Assembly (NCBI RefSeq): GCF_001375515.1
Contig: NZ_CTDX01000013.1
Location: 62,001-126,000, forward strand
Direction: 5' to 3'
From: Bacillus kwashiorkori
Lineage (GTDB): Bacteria > Bacillota > Bacilli > Bacillales > Caldibacillaceae
Length of the DNA stretch: 64,000 nt
Under the pieces are notes generated by a model. It was given only the letters and a program-made list of their open reading frames with translations, was not told the DNA's origin and did not search any database. The position numbers and the translations under genes are program-made. How positions within the stretch are numbered: the stretch's first letter is position 1; each line of letters starts with the position of its first letter. Positions 53,074-63,964 of the stretch are shown here, in pieces.

Positions 53074-54609
53074 TTAACTAATTTTTCGCTTTCCTCTTCG
53101 ATACATAATATAAACGAGTAAAGGAAAAAGAATAATTATCGAGCTAAGTACTACAATATATGCAATATTTAAACCACTTTTATTTTTCAACAAGTAAATT
53201 TCACTCGTTTCAGGACTAATGACAAAATGATATTGTCCATCTTTTTCACGAATTAAATCATTTTGTAATAAACCTTTTAATTCTTGATTTATACCGATTT
53301 CCTTTTCTTCCAATTTAATATCTTGTTGTTTCGTTGTATTATTTAATGCAATTACTACCGTTTCATCATTATATGTCCGTTTATATATTGCCATTCCACC
53401 GCTCTCATACAATACAGTTAGATTGCCTCTTCTTAACGGGGCATATTTATTGCGGATACTTCCAATTTGCTCAATGTATTCAATGAGAACCGGGTCTGCT
53501 CGAAACTCCATTAGACGGCGATTATCTGGATCATTCGCCCCATTTAAAGCAATTTCAGAACCGTAATAAACGATAGGAATTCCCGGCGTCGTGTACATAA
53601 ATGTTAAAGCTAGTTCCCATCTTTTTTTAGGCTGTTGCTTATTTTTGACAATGTCAAACGTAAAGCGTGGTTTATCATGGTTATCAATAAATTGTCCCAT
53701 TAAATGTGGACGTTCGTAAATTGTTTCGTTCGATTCTAGAGTACTAAATATCATTGACAATGATTGATCCGGACTAGCAAAAGCTGAGCGCATTCGATCA
53801 AATAATGGATAGTCTACGAAACCGTCAATACCAGTCTTTGCATAACGGTTCAAGTAGTCCGGGTTACTGTCAAGCACCTCACCAAGTAAATAAAAATCAT
53901 CTTTAACAGACTTTACTTCATTGACAAAGTCTTCCCAGAAATCCACCGGTACATGTTTCACAGTATCAAGACGATAACCGTCTATATCGGTTTCGGTAAT
54001 CCACCACTTGGCAACATTAATTAGATACTCCTTCACTTCCGGATTTTCCTGAGCTAAGTCTGGTAGTCCATAGATCCAGCCGTTCTCTAACTGCTCTTGA
54101 TTACTCCAGTTAATAATTTCTTTCGGTTCATGAAACCAGTCTTGTTTTTCAGGATCATGGACCCATGGGTGTTCAGGCGAAGTGTGATTGACAACAAAAT
54201 CTAAAATAATTTTCATATCTCGTTTATGAGCTTCTGCCACTAAAGTCTTAAACTCTTCTATAGTACCAAAATGCTCTTCTGTATTATAAAAATCAGTAAT
54301 CCAGTAACCATGGTATCCTTTAGCAGAGTTATCAAAAATGGGTGCTAACCATATAGCGGTAAAACCCATACTTTTTAAGTAATCCAGTTTTTTAATTACT
54401 CCTTGAAAATCCCCGCCATGGTATGCTAACGGATCTTGTGTGTCTACTTCGAAATCATTGTTAATGTCACCATTATTAAAACGATCTACGAGTAAAAAGT
54501 AAATGGTTTCATCTTCCCAACTACGTTCTTCTTTTTCAGTGGCACCTGCATGAGGGGCGTAAAAAAGAAGAAACGGAACTAAAACAAATGCAACAATAAT
54601 TTTTTTCAT
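53074..54609 (-). CDS. Membrane-anchored GH13 alpha-amylase
   Basis: A 511-residue alpha-amylase family enzyme. Residues 1-23 are a signal peptide (KKIIVAFVLVPFLLFYAPHAGA). The GH13 barrel shows WEDETIYFLLVDRFNNGD, VVNHT near residue 120, GYRLDTVKH with the nucleophile Asp near 225, GEVLD with the acid/base Glu near 255, and FIDNHD near 320. After a beta domain, a helix of about 21 residues (IVVLSSIIILFPLLVYIMY) and basic RRGKRK end anchor the enzyme in the membrane with its catalytic part outside. Long branched substrates and starch would be cut at the cell surface and the products imported by the adjacent ABC genes. Confidence 0.88.
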   Translation of the reverse strand: MKKIIVAFVLVPFLLFYAPHAGATEKEERSWEDETIYFLLVDRFNNGDINNDFEVDTQDPLAYHGGDFQGVIKKLDYLKSMGFTAIWLAPIFDNSAKGYHGYWITDFYNTEEHFGTIEEFKTLVAEAHKRDMKIILDFVVNHTSPEHPWVHDPEKQDWFHEPKEIINWSNQEQLENGWIYGLPDLAQENPEVKEYLINVAKWWITETDIDGYRLDTVKHVPVDFWEDFVNEVKSVKDDFYLLGEVLDSNPDYLNRYAKTGIDGFVDYPLFDRMRSAFASPDQSLSMIFSTLESNETIYERPHLMGQFIDNHDKPRFTFDIVKNKQQPKKRWELALTFMYTTPGIPIVYYGSEIALNGANDPDNRRLMEFRADPVLIEYIEQIGSIRNKYAPLRRGNLTVLYESGGMAIYKRTYNDETVVIALNNTTKQQDIKLEEKEIGINQELKGLLQNDLIREKDGQYHFVISPETSEIYLLKNKSGLNIAYIVVLSSIIILFPLLVYIMYRRGKRKIS

Positions 54610-54645
54610 TTTCTTCCGCTTCCCCCTTTTCTTTACGCCATTACT

Positions 54646-55488
54646 TTACCCTTTTGTACCCCCTGCAGTCAATCCTGTAATTAAGTAACGTTGTAGGAAT
54701 AAGAAGACTAAAGCAATTGGTAAAGCAATTAATATCGAACCAGCAGCGAATCTAGTGAAATTGTTCGCAAATTGGTTGTTAATAAAGTTGAATAAACCTA
54801 ATGCTAACGTGTATTTTTCCGGGTCACGCAACAATATTCTAGGTAGTAAGAAGTCTGTAAATGGTGCCATAAAGTTAAATAAAGCAACAACTGCTAAAAT
54901 TGGTTTAGCAAGTGGTAAGACAATTTTAAAGAATACACCTAAATGTCCAGCACCATCAATACGTGCAGCTTCGTCTAGTTCACGTGGAATTGTATCGAAA
55001 TATCCTTTAACAAGCCATGCATTAAATGGAATTTGTCCACCGATATACACTAGCATTAATCCGCCAAGCGTATCTAATAAACCAATAGTATTTAAGAAAA
55101 TATATAGTGCAACCATCGACATTAAGGATGGGAACATTTGTAATAACAAGAATGAATATAAACCAAATTTACGACCTACAAATCGATATCTAGAAAATGA
55201 GTAGGCGATTAAAGCTGTTATAAATACGGAACCAATAGAGTTAACACTCGCAACAATTAAACTGTTTTTATACCATAATAGATAATCACTATCAGGACTT
55301 GTAAATAACCATTTATAATGTTCTAGCGTCCAGTTTTCTGGAATCATCGAACCTGAATATAAACTTGTCCCAGGATTGAGCGATATTCCAATCGTCCACA
55401 ATAGTGGATAAAAAATAATTACCGCCATAAAAGCTATAAATAGATATATTAATGTAACTTCGATTCTTGATTTTGTTTTGATTGACAT
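54646..55488 (-). CDS. mdxG: Maltodextrin ABC permease MdxG
   Basis: A 280-residue permease with six membrane segments and the EAA-type loop DEAARIDGAGHLGVFFKIVLPLAKPI near residue 178. It resembles MalG/MdxG. The ATG shares one base with the mdxF stop (TAATG) and has GAGGGG seven bases upstream. The partner of MdxF; the ATPase component (MsmX-like) is not in the window and is expected from elsewhere, as in B. subtilis. Confidence 0.93.
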   Translation of the reverse strand: MSIKTKSRIEVTLIYLFIAFMAVIIFYPLLWTIGISLNPGTSLYSGSMIPENWTLEHYKWLFTSPDSDYLLWYKNSLIVASVNSIGSVFITALIAYSFSRYRFVGRKFGLYSFLLLQMFPSLMSMVALYIFLNTIGLLDTLGGLMLVYIGGQIPFNAWLVKGYFDTIPRELDEAARIDGAGHLGVFFKIVLPLAKPILAVVALFNFMAPFTDFLLPRILLRDPEKYTLALGLFNFINNQFANNFTRFAAGSILIALPIALVFLFLQRYLITGLTAGGTKG

Positions 55489-56807
55489 TAAATATTCCCC
55501 TCCTCTTTAAAGGAACGTGTCCGTCGAAATTGGAAGAAGGCGACAGTGATAACAAATAATCCAATGAGTAAGGAAATGGCTGCTGCCATATTATAGTTAT
55601 TAGTATCAAAGGTTAATTTATATACCCATGAAATCAAAATATCTGTTCCACCAGCATTTTGCCCACGAACAGCTGGTCCACCTTCATTAAATAAGTATAT
55701 AATATTGAAGTTATTAAAGTTACCTGTATATTGCATAATTAACAAAGGTGCAGTTGCATATAATACGTGCGGTAACGTAATAAAACGGAATTTTTGCCAA
55801 CGGGTACCACCATCGACATCTGCTGCCTCATACCAGTCTTTTGAAATACTTTGTAAAACACCAGTAAATAGTGCAAAAACAAACGGGAATCCTAGCCATG
55901 TTTGAATCATAATTAACGCCAACCGTGTGTAAGTTGGGTCAGTTAACCACGGAATTTTCGTGCCAAATAGCGGGATTAAAATATCTTTATTTATTGCACC
56001 AAATGAATCATTGAACATTGCAGCAAATATTAAAATAGTAACAAAAGCAGGGACTGCCCAAGGTAAAATTAAAATGGTTCGGATAATCTTTTTCCCTTTA
56101 ATTCTTGGGTCGTTCACTAGTAACGCTAAAAATAATCCTAAAGCTACCTGTAGCGTCGTAGCTACAAAAGTCCAAACTAAAGTCCATGCTAATACACTGA
56201 AAAATGTATCTGACCAAATATCAATTTTCACTAAGTTAATAAAATTATCAAAACCTACCCAATCTAATAATTTTCTAGGTGGGGAATTATATAAGTTGTA
56301 GTTTGTGAAAGCAAGGGAAATCATGAACATGATTGGTAGTAAAACTACAAATATTAACATGATAAAACCAGGAGTAATAAACACGTATGGAAATCCTGTA
56401 TCCCAAGCATGTCGAATTGCTTCACGAAGTTTTGGACGACGTTTTCCGTCAAGGATTTCATTAGCCTCTTTATATGCATCGCGAATATTAATTACATATA
56501 TCGTAACTGCGAATGCGACTAGGATTAATGAAATTAAACCTTGAATGAGTAATAAAATAGAATGATCGACACGTGGAATTTCACCAAGAGTTCGAATACC
56601 CCAAAATCCTGTGCTCACATATTCAAGAAGTGTGATAAGGAAAGCTGATTCTAATATAATTAGAATTAACCCCTTTCCATATCTGCGGTTATATATTTGA
56701 CCAAGACCTGCGAAGAGAATGGAAAGAATCATTGCAAGTTTCGGGTTATGCTTTTTTCGTGCTGAATTATTACTATTAGCGGCTGTATTATTTATATCTT
56801 TTGCCAT
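55488..56807 (-). CDS. mdxF: Maltodextrin ABC permease MdxF
   Basis: A 439-residue permease. The cytoplasmic N terminus leads to two extra helices with the short conserved motif GLGQIYNRRYGKGLI near residue 35, then a large periplasmic-type region and six more helices containing EAADVDGGTRWQKFRFITLPHVL near residue 330. The ATG with AGGAGG upstream is used; an earlier TTG in frame overlaps the SD. It couples with MdxG to import maltodextrins. Confidence 0.92.
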   Translation of the reverse strand: MAKDINNTAANSNNSARKKHNPKLAMILSILFAGLGQIYNRRYGKGLILIILESAFLITLLEYVSTGFWGIRTLGEIPRVDHSILLLIQGLISLILVAFAVTIYVINIRDAYKEANEILDGKRRPKLREAIRHAWDTGFPYVFITPGFIMLIFVVLLPIMFMISLAFTNYNLYNSPPRKLLDWVGFDNFINLVKIDIWSDTFFSVLAWTLVWTFVATTLQVALGLFLALLVNDPRIKGKKIIRTILILPWAVPAFVTILIFAAMFNDSFGAINKDILIPLFGTKIPWLTDPTYTRLALIMIQTWLGFPFVFALFTGVLQSISKDWYEAADVDGGTRWQKFRFITLPHVLYATAPLLIMQYTGNFNNFNIIYLFNEGGPAVRGQNAGGTDILISWVYKLTFDTNNYNMAAAISLLIGLFVITVAFFQFRRTRSFKEEGNI

Positions 56808-56871
56808 CTTCAATCCTCCTATACGAAATGCAGTGGATAGGATTATTCATCCTATCCACTACAAAGATTTA

Positions 56872-58155
56872 TTACTGACCGCCACCAGCAGCTGCAATAT
56901 TATCTTTAATTTGTTTTACAGCTTCGTCTAATACGCCAGTATCTTCACCTTTAGAAAGTAATTCTAGTGCTTTGTTAAATGGATCCCAAACTTGTTGCAT
57001 CTCAGGAACACTTGGCATTGGTTCACCATATTGAATTTGATCTGCAAATGGTCCAATGTTAGGATCACCTGTTACTGTTGGGTCAGTTAAAGCTGCTTGG
57101 TTAGCAGGCATTTCCCCAGCTTCTTTGAAATATTTCAATGAGTTATCTTTATTTGTTACAAATTTCATGAAGTCTGTTGCCCAATATTGGTTATCAGAGT
57201 AAGCAGATAACATCCAAGATTTAACCCCAACGAAAGATTTTGCTCCTTCGCCGTTAATTTCTGGTAATTTTGCAATTCCTAGTTTGTCGCCTAATGCTTC
57301 TTTATATCCAGGAATCATCCATGGTCCGTTAAGAACTACAGCTACTTTTCCATCTTGGAATAAACCATTTAATGTATCAGCAGTAATACCTACTGGAATT
57401 TGTCCTTTATCAAACCAGTTTTTCACGACTTCACCGGCTTTTTTAGCACCTTCATTTGCTAAACCGATATCGTTTACATCATAAGTACCGTTAGTGTTTT
57501 TGAAAACATATGCTCCGTTATTTGCAAAGAATGGCCATACGAAGTAAAGGTTAGCTGCTTCCATTGCAAATCCAAATTGTTCTTTACTAGCATCTGTTTT
57601 TTCATCTGCAATTTTTTGTAGTTCTTCAAATGTTTTTGGTGCTTCACTTACGTAATCTTTGTTATAAAATAAACCGTATGTTTCTGTTACTAATGGTACA
57701 CCGTAAATTTCACCATCATATGTTACAGCGGAAATTGCTGTTTCTGAGTAGTCTTTTGCTGAGTCACCTAAATCAATAGGATCTGCAAGACCTTGAAGTA
57801 CGATATCACCAATTCTGTCATGTGGTTGGAAAAATACGTCTGGACCTTTTCCAACTGGACCATCAAGAGCGAGTGATTGAATTTGGTCTAACATATTAAC
57901 GCCGACCATTTCAATTTTGATACCTGTTTCCTCTTCATAAGCATCAAAGATTTCTCTTAAAGGTTTCTTTTGTTTGTCTTCGTTGTTAACCCAAACTAAA
58001 AGCTTGTCCGGTTTTGCAACTTCTTCAGATTTAGCACCATCATCAGTACCAGTACCTTTATCGCTTGACCCCTCGTCACGTTTAGGTGCGCCACAGCCAG
58101 CTACAATGCCGACTAATAAAAGTAAAACCATAAATAATGAGAATACTTTTTTCAA
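56872..58155 (-). CDS. mdxE: Maltodextrin-binding lipoprotein MdxE
   Basis: A 427-residue solute-binding protein with a lipobox (GIVAGC, Cys21) and a GAPKRDEGSSDKGTG linker. The mature part has LLVWVNNEDKQKKPLREIFDAYEEETGI, GPDVFFQPHDRIGD, YGVPLVTETYGLFYNK and a C-terminal KQIKDN tail, typical of maltose/maltodextrin-binding proteins of cluster 1. It is the first gene of the four-gene operon with the amylase. A typical SD (GGAGTG) lies before the ATG. Confidence 0.92.
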   Translation of the reverse strand: MKKVFSLFMVLLLLVGIVAGCGAPKRDEGSSDKGTGTDDGAKSEEVAKPDKLLVWVNNEDKQKKPLREIFDAYEEETGIKIEMVGVNMLDQIQSLALDGPVGKGPDVFFQPHDRIGDIVLQGLADPIDLGDSAKDYSETAISAVTYDGEIYGVPLVTETYGLFYNKDYVSEAPKTFEELQKIADEKTDASKEQFGFAMEAANLYFVWPFFANNGAYVFKNTNGTYDVNDIGLANEGAKKAGEVVKNWFDKGQIPVGITADTLNGLFQDGKVAVVLNGPWMIPGYKEALGDKLGIAKLPEINGEGAKSFVGVKSWMLSAYSDNQYWATDFMKFVTNKDNSLKYFKEAGEMPANQAALTDPTVTGDPNIGPFADQIQYGEPMPSVPEMQQVWDPFNKALELLSKGEDTGVLDEAVKQIKDNIAAAGGGQ

Positions 58156-58180
58156 AATAATTCACTCCTTTTTATTTTTT

Positions 58181-58197
58181 GTACAAACGGTTGCACC
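58181..58197 (-). promoter_or_regulatory. LacI-type operator upstream of mdxE (site A)
   Basis: GTACAAACGGTTGCACC, close to the complement of the sites at 58240, 58341 and 58374; 26 bases from the mdxE start. The likely regulator is the MalR-like protein. Confidence 0.6.
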
Positions 58198-58239
58198 AAC
58201 TTGTCTATTAATCTTCTATTATCTATTTTGAAAAGCGTT

Positions 58240-58257
58240 GGTGAAAACGGTTGCACC
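58240..58257 (-). promoter_or_regulatory. LacI-type operator upstream of mdxE (site B)
   Basis: GGTGAAAACGGTTGCACC, symmetric around ACGGT with GGTG/CACC ends; about 85 bases from the mdxE start. Confidence 0.6.
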
Positions 58258-58329
58258 TTTCACTTATTATTATAAACATCATATTTCCAAAATGCAACTA
58301 CTTTTTTTATGCTTAAATTTTACAAATAA

Positions 58330-58389
58330 TTGACAAAGATAACGTTTGCATTTAAGATGGGTTTGTACAACTTGTGCAAACGATTGTTA
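58330..58389 (+). promoter_or_regulatory. Promoter and two operators of the GH13 hydrolase gene
   Basis: TTGACA (58330-58335), 17-base spacer, TAAGAT (58353-58358). An AACGTTTGCAT operator (58341-58351) lies in the spacer and GTGCAAACGATTGTTA (58374-58389) follows the start of transcription, so repression by a LacI-type protein fits well; both also resemble cre sites. Confidence 0.7.
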
Positions 58390-58392
58390 TAA

Positions 58393-60180
<1,788 letters not shown>

Positions 60181-60188
60181 ACTATTAT

Positions 60189-60227
60189 TGGCTAAGCCAA
60201 AGGTGCTTTTACCTGCTGGTTTAGCCA
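60189..60227 (+). terminator. Terminator of the GH13 hydrolase gene
   Basis: Stem TGGCTAAGCC/GGTTTAGCC-type with an inner AGGTGCTTTTACCT hairpin, followed by seven T residues. Confidence 0.8.
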
Positions 60228-60304
60228 TTTTTTTCGTCTAGTATAAAATAAGGATTTCTTGTCTAAAACTGATGCTATATAACTGTTTTGTTTTGGAGGC
60301 AACG

Positions 60305-60880
60305 ATGAAAAAAGAACGACTACAACTTTTGAATCAGCAACAAAGGGCTTATTGTGAAGGTACGATAGACTTCATTAATAACGAATGGGTATTTTTTGAT
60401 AGTGAGTCAGAAGAAGCATTTCCTTTGGAAAATTTTCTCTACCGAGAAGTCCTCGTTTTACGGATGAATCAGTGGAAAAAAGGAGTGCTAACAGAAAATT
60501 TCATCATAGAAAATAAACACGTACAATACAAACTAAAGGAAAAAGATAGCATAAGAATTAAAAAAAATATATTATTTTCTTTTGAAATACTGTTACAGGA
60601 TTTAACAGATGATTCGTTTTTTTTATTTATCCGAAAACTAAATGACCTCCAATTTTCGATTTTTGATATTCTCTACTGTTATAACCACCTTCATTTTTCA
60701 GTGTTTAAGAAAGCAAAAGGTGTCAATTTCTTTATTTTAGATAACGGGGAGGCAATTTGTTCTGTGCACCACCATTTCAATTATGATAAAACTAGGGAGG
60801 ATCGCTTTGAATTTACATTAAATAATGGAAAGCGAGCAATTGTCCAGCAATTACAACGAGATCATAAACATGAACATTAA
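60305..60880 (+). CDS. DUF2777-like protein of unknown function
   Basis: A 191-residue soluble protein, MKKERLQLLNQQQRAYCEGT at the N terminus, then WVFFDSESEEAF, SIRIKKNILFSFEILLQDL, LQFSIFDILYCYNHLHF and a C-terminal GVNFFILDNGEAICSVHHHF. I associate this character with the DUF2777 family of Bacillus, with moderate certainty. No catalytic residues are evident. The ATG is six bases after TTGGAGGC; the frame is open 11 codons upstream. It ends against the terminator shared with the convergent signalling gene. Confidence 0.6.
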   Translation: MKKERLQLLNQQQRAYCEGTIDFINNEWVFFDSESEEAFPLENFLYREVLVLRMNQWKKGVLTENFIIENKHVQYKLKEKDSIRIKKNILFSFEILLQDLTDDSFFLFIRKLNDLQFSIFDILYCYNHLHFSVFKKAKGVNFFILDNGEAICSVHHHFNYDKTREDRFEFTLNNGKRAIVQQLQRDHKHEH

Positions 60881-60886
60881 CACATG

Positions 60887-60924
60887 AAAAATCCCCTAGA
60901 ATTAAGCAAAAACTAGGGGATTTT
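60887..60924. terminator. Bidirectional terminator
   Basis: Stem AAAATCCCCTAG/CTAGGGGATTTT with a 13-base loop, shared by the DUF2777-like gene and the convergent EAL gene, whose stop codon is inside it. Confidence 0.88.
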
Positions 60925-63808
60925 GAACTAAAATATTAGTAAAAGACATCTTATCGATTGGTTTTTCAATAAAATAACCTTGTGCATAATCACAACTTAA
61001 TTTTTGTAATTCCTGCCATTGTTCCTTCGTCTCTACACCTTCTGCAACTGTTTTCACTGCCAAACCACTGCCCATTGTAATGATTGCTTCCACTATGGAG
61101 CGATCGACTGTCTTCTCTTCATTTAAATTATTTATAAATGTTCGGTCAATTTTCAGAGAGTCAATTGGTAAGTTTTTCAAGTAGCTTAATGATGAATATC
61201 CCGTACCAAAATCATCAATAGACACTTTAACTCCTAAATCTCGCAACTCTTGCATAATCTTAATCGTGTTGTTAATATTATTCAACATGCCCGTTTCCGT
61301 CAGTTCCAGTTGCAAATTATTCGGCGACAAACCTGAAAATTGAAGCGCTTCTTTTACCTGTTGTAAAAAAGCAGGGTGTTGAAATTGTTGTGCCGAAACA
61401 TTAACAGAAATACTTAAATTACCTAATCCACTATCAATCCACATTTGGTTTTGAGCACATGCTTCCATTAATACCCACTTACCGATATCGAATATGAGTC
61501 CTGTTTCCTCAGCTAATGGTATAAAATCCATCGGTGGAATAATCCCAAGCTTCGGATGATTCCACCGAACGAGTGCCTCACTTCCAATAATTTGCCCCGT
61601 CTTAAGGCATACGAGCGGTTGGTAATTTAAAAATAACTCATTTTTTTTCACTGCTTTACGTAAATAACTTTCCAATTCTAACCGGTACTTAATTTGATCA
61701 TTCATCTCATTGGAGAAGAATACTAGTTTATTTCCGCCAAATTTTTTAGCTCGGTTCACCGCAGTATCGGCGTATTTTAATAACGTATCTGCGTTGTTTC
61801 CGTCTTCTGGATAAAAACTAATTCCCAAACTTACTGATAAAACAATTTCTTGATCATTGATAATAAACGGTTTCGATGCCACTTTCATAATCTCATTACT
61901 TAACTGTGTAATTACTTTTACATCTGTATTTTTCGTAATTAGTAAGGTGAATTTATCACCGCCGAACTTTCCTAATGTTACCCATTCAGGTAAAATAGTA
62001 GTCATTTGTTGAGCTAACTGTTTTAGCACTTGATCTCCAACATGGTGACCGAAACTATCATTAATATTCTTAAAACGATTAATATCGATAAACATAACAG
62101 CCAATTTCCCGTGAACTTCCATCGCTTTATTTAACGCATCATTAATTAACTCTGTCATTTTTGCACGATTCGGCAAACCAGTATCAGAATCATAATATGC
62201 AAGTTGTAATATCCGTTCTTCAAACTTTTTACTTTTCGTTATATTATGAGCTGTACAAAAAATACCGATAATACTTTCGTTAATGATTATTGGAATATTT
62301 TTAAGTCGAAAAAACTGGATTTCTCCATTTTTGTTCGGCAATTGTAGCTCATATTCTATTTCTTTACCTCGAATTGTTTGCAAAAAGTACCTTTTTACAC
62401 GTAATTGATCTTCCGTCTTCAAGTAACGCATTCCGTATTCACCAATTATCTCTTGTTCCTCAATTCCAAATGTCTCGGTAAATTTTTTATTAATGCTGGA
62501 AATCCTTCCGTACATATCGGTAGAAAATACAATATCTGCATTGTTTTTGAACAAGGATTTATAATAGTTAGCAGAATACGATAATGTTTGTGACAACTCG
62601 TACAGTTCGCCTGCAGTCTTTTTCGCTAAGCTCGTTAAATATAGTCTCGAAGTAAATTCATTAGTTAAGCTATTTATATATTGTTTATCTATTACTGGCT
62701 GTTTTGTAGCTGTTTCCGAAATTAGTAATAAAGTTGATGATAAATGTTGATATTGAACAGAACGATCTGTATCTAATACCAATTCACTTTGAGAAATAAA
62801 TCCAGTTACAGAGCCAAATTTTTGTAAATTCGTCATTTCTTCAACAGTAGTCAACGGTAATAATTCGAAGCCCAACTTATTTTGAAATGAAAAAATGAGT
62901 TCATACTTATTTTGTAACAAGTTTTCAACTAGTTGGTTACTAGTTTCTCGTTTTTTTTCTAAATCTATATAGCCAATCGTGAAAGGAAAGCCTTCTTTAA
63001 CAGGATTATTTAACTCAATTGTCCCATCATCATTTATTTTTTTTATATAATAACTTCTTAGTACTCCATTTTCCTCTACTAAAAATGGAAATTCCAAACT
63101 TGAATATGGTAGCTCTTCGATAAAAGTCGTGGAAAAATATTCTTTTAGAAAGGTCTTTGGGTTTTGAAAATTAATTGAAACTACTCTTGAATGTGCTGCT
63201 GCTGTTATTTTGTACGGACGACTAATTGATTGCCAGTCTGTATTGGCAACTGATGAAACTATCAGTCTTTCATTATATAATGCACAAACTCCAATTCCAT
63301 CATCGCTCATCTCATCCATCGTAAAAATAAGCGCTTTATCGTTTAATGTGCTCGTTCCACCGGTAATAACTAAATCTTTATTCCCAGTGAGCAATGGTTC
63401 AAAAACATTACTTATATTTAATAATCTATTGGATGTATATGTAATAATAGTTTTTAAATCGGATCCATTTAATTCTTTCTTCATAGAAGTACTAATATTT
63501 GTTCTTGATCCCTTATTTGTAAATAATTTCGTTTTAACCTTAGTATGTTCAAACTGAATAATTGTAATATTAATCTTGTCGGTTTCAATTTCCCCATCAA
63601 TCCATAATTCAGAAGTTGTGCAGCCTAGTAATTGGGCATTAGGTAAAAATTCGCGAAAAATTGCTTGGATTGAATTTATTTCCTTTACTTGTCTATTACA
63701 TACGAATACTTGAATGAATGTTTTATCACTATTTTCAAATTGATTTTCCTTTAAAAATGATAATAACTGTTTCTCATTTTTATACTCGCAACTTTGTGTC
63801 GTTATCAA
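60902..63808 (-). CDS. FIST-PAS-GGDEF-EAL signalling protein
   Basis: A 968-residue cytosolic protein. A FIST_N domain (about 35-210, with NAQLLGCTTSELWI and TGGTSTLNDKALIF) and FIST_C domain (about 225-370) form a sensor; a PAS domain follows (about 415-525, YKSLFKNNADIVFSTDM). The GGDEF domain (about 540-695) reads GGDKF near residue 614, so cyclase activity is doubtful. The EAL domain (about 710-955) has intact SEALVRW, DDFGTGYSSLSYLKNLPIDSLKIDR and TVAEGVETKEQ. Net activity is probably phosphodiesterase on c-di-GMP in response to a FIST ligand (possibly amino acids). No membrane segment. The start is an ATG with weak SD. Confidence 0.88.
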   Translation of the reverse strand: MITTQSCEYKNEKQLLSFLKENQFENSDKTFIQVFVCNRQVKEINSIQAIFREFLPNAQLLGCTTSELWIDGEIETDKINITIIQFEHTKVKTKLFTNKGSRTNISTSMKKELNGSDLKTIITYTSNRLLNISNVFEPLLTGNKDLVITGGTSTLNDKALIFTMDEMSDDGIGVCALYNERLIVSSVANTDWQSISRPYKITAAAHSRVVSINFQNPKTFLKEYFSTTFIEELPYSSLEFPFLVEENGVLRSYYIKKINDDGTIELNNPVKEGFPFTIGYIDLEKKRETSNQLVENLLQNKYELIFSFQNKLGFELLPLTTVEEMTNLQKFGSVTGFISQSELVLDTDRSVQYQHLSSTLLLISETATKQPVIDKQYINSLTNEFTSRLYLTSLAKKTAGELYELSQTLSYSANYYKSLFKNNADIVFSTDMYGRISSINKKFTETFGIEEQEIIGEYGMRYLKTEDQLRVKRYFLQTIRGKEIEYELQLPNKNGEIQFFRLKNIPIIINESIIGIFCTAHNITKSKKFEERILQLAYYDSDTGLPNRAKMTELINDALNKAMEVHGKLAVMFIDINRFKNINDSFGHHVGDQVLKQLAQQMTTILPEWVTLGKFGGDKFTLLITKNTDVKVITQLSNEIMKVASKPFIINDQEIVLSVSLGISFYPEDGNNADTLLKYADTAVNRAKKFGGNKLVFFSNEMNDQIKYRLELESYLRKAVKKNELFLNYQPLVCLKTGQIIGSEALVRWNHPKLGIIPPMDFIPLAEETGLIFDIGKWVLMEACAQNQMWIDSGLGNLSISVNVSAQQFQHPAFLQQVKEALQFSGLSPNNLQLELTETGMLNNINNTIKIMQELRDLGVKVSIDDFGTGYSSLSYLKNLPIDSLKIDRTFINNLNEEKTVDRSIVEAIITMGSGLAVKTVAEGVETKEQWQELQKLSCDYAQGYFIEKPIDKMSFTNILVQNPLVFA

Positions 63809-63940
63809 TTCTGTCCACCTGCTTCCACAATCAAAACCCTCAGATATAATTAAATTATCTATCTATTAAAAATGGAAATATAAATTCTCTTCATTTAAAA
63901 TACCATATTTTTATTATTAATGTAACAATAATAGAAAAAA

Positions 63941-63964
63941 AGAATTGCCTTTTTCGACAATTCT
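63941..63964 (-). terminator. Terminator of a gene beyond the right edge
   Basis: Stem AGAATTG/CAATTCT with loop; on the minus strand seven T residues follow. It belongs to a leftward gene whose coding part lies outside the window. Confidence 0.65.
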
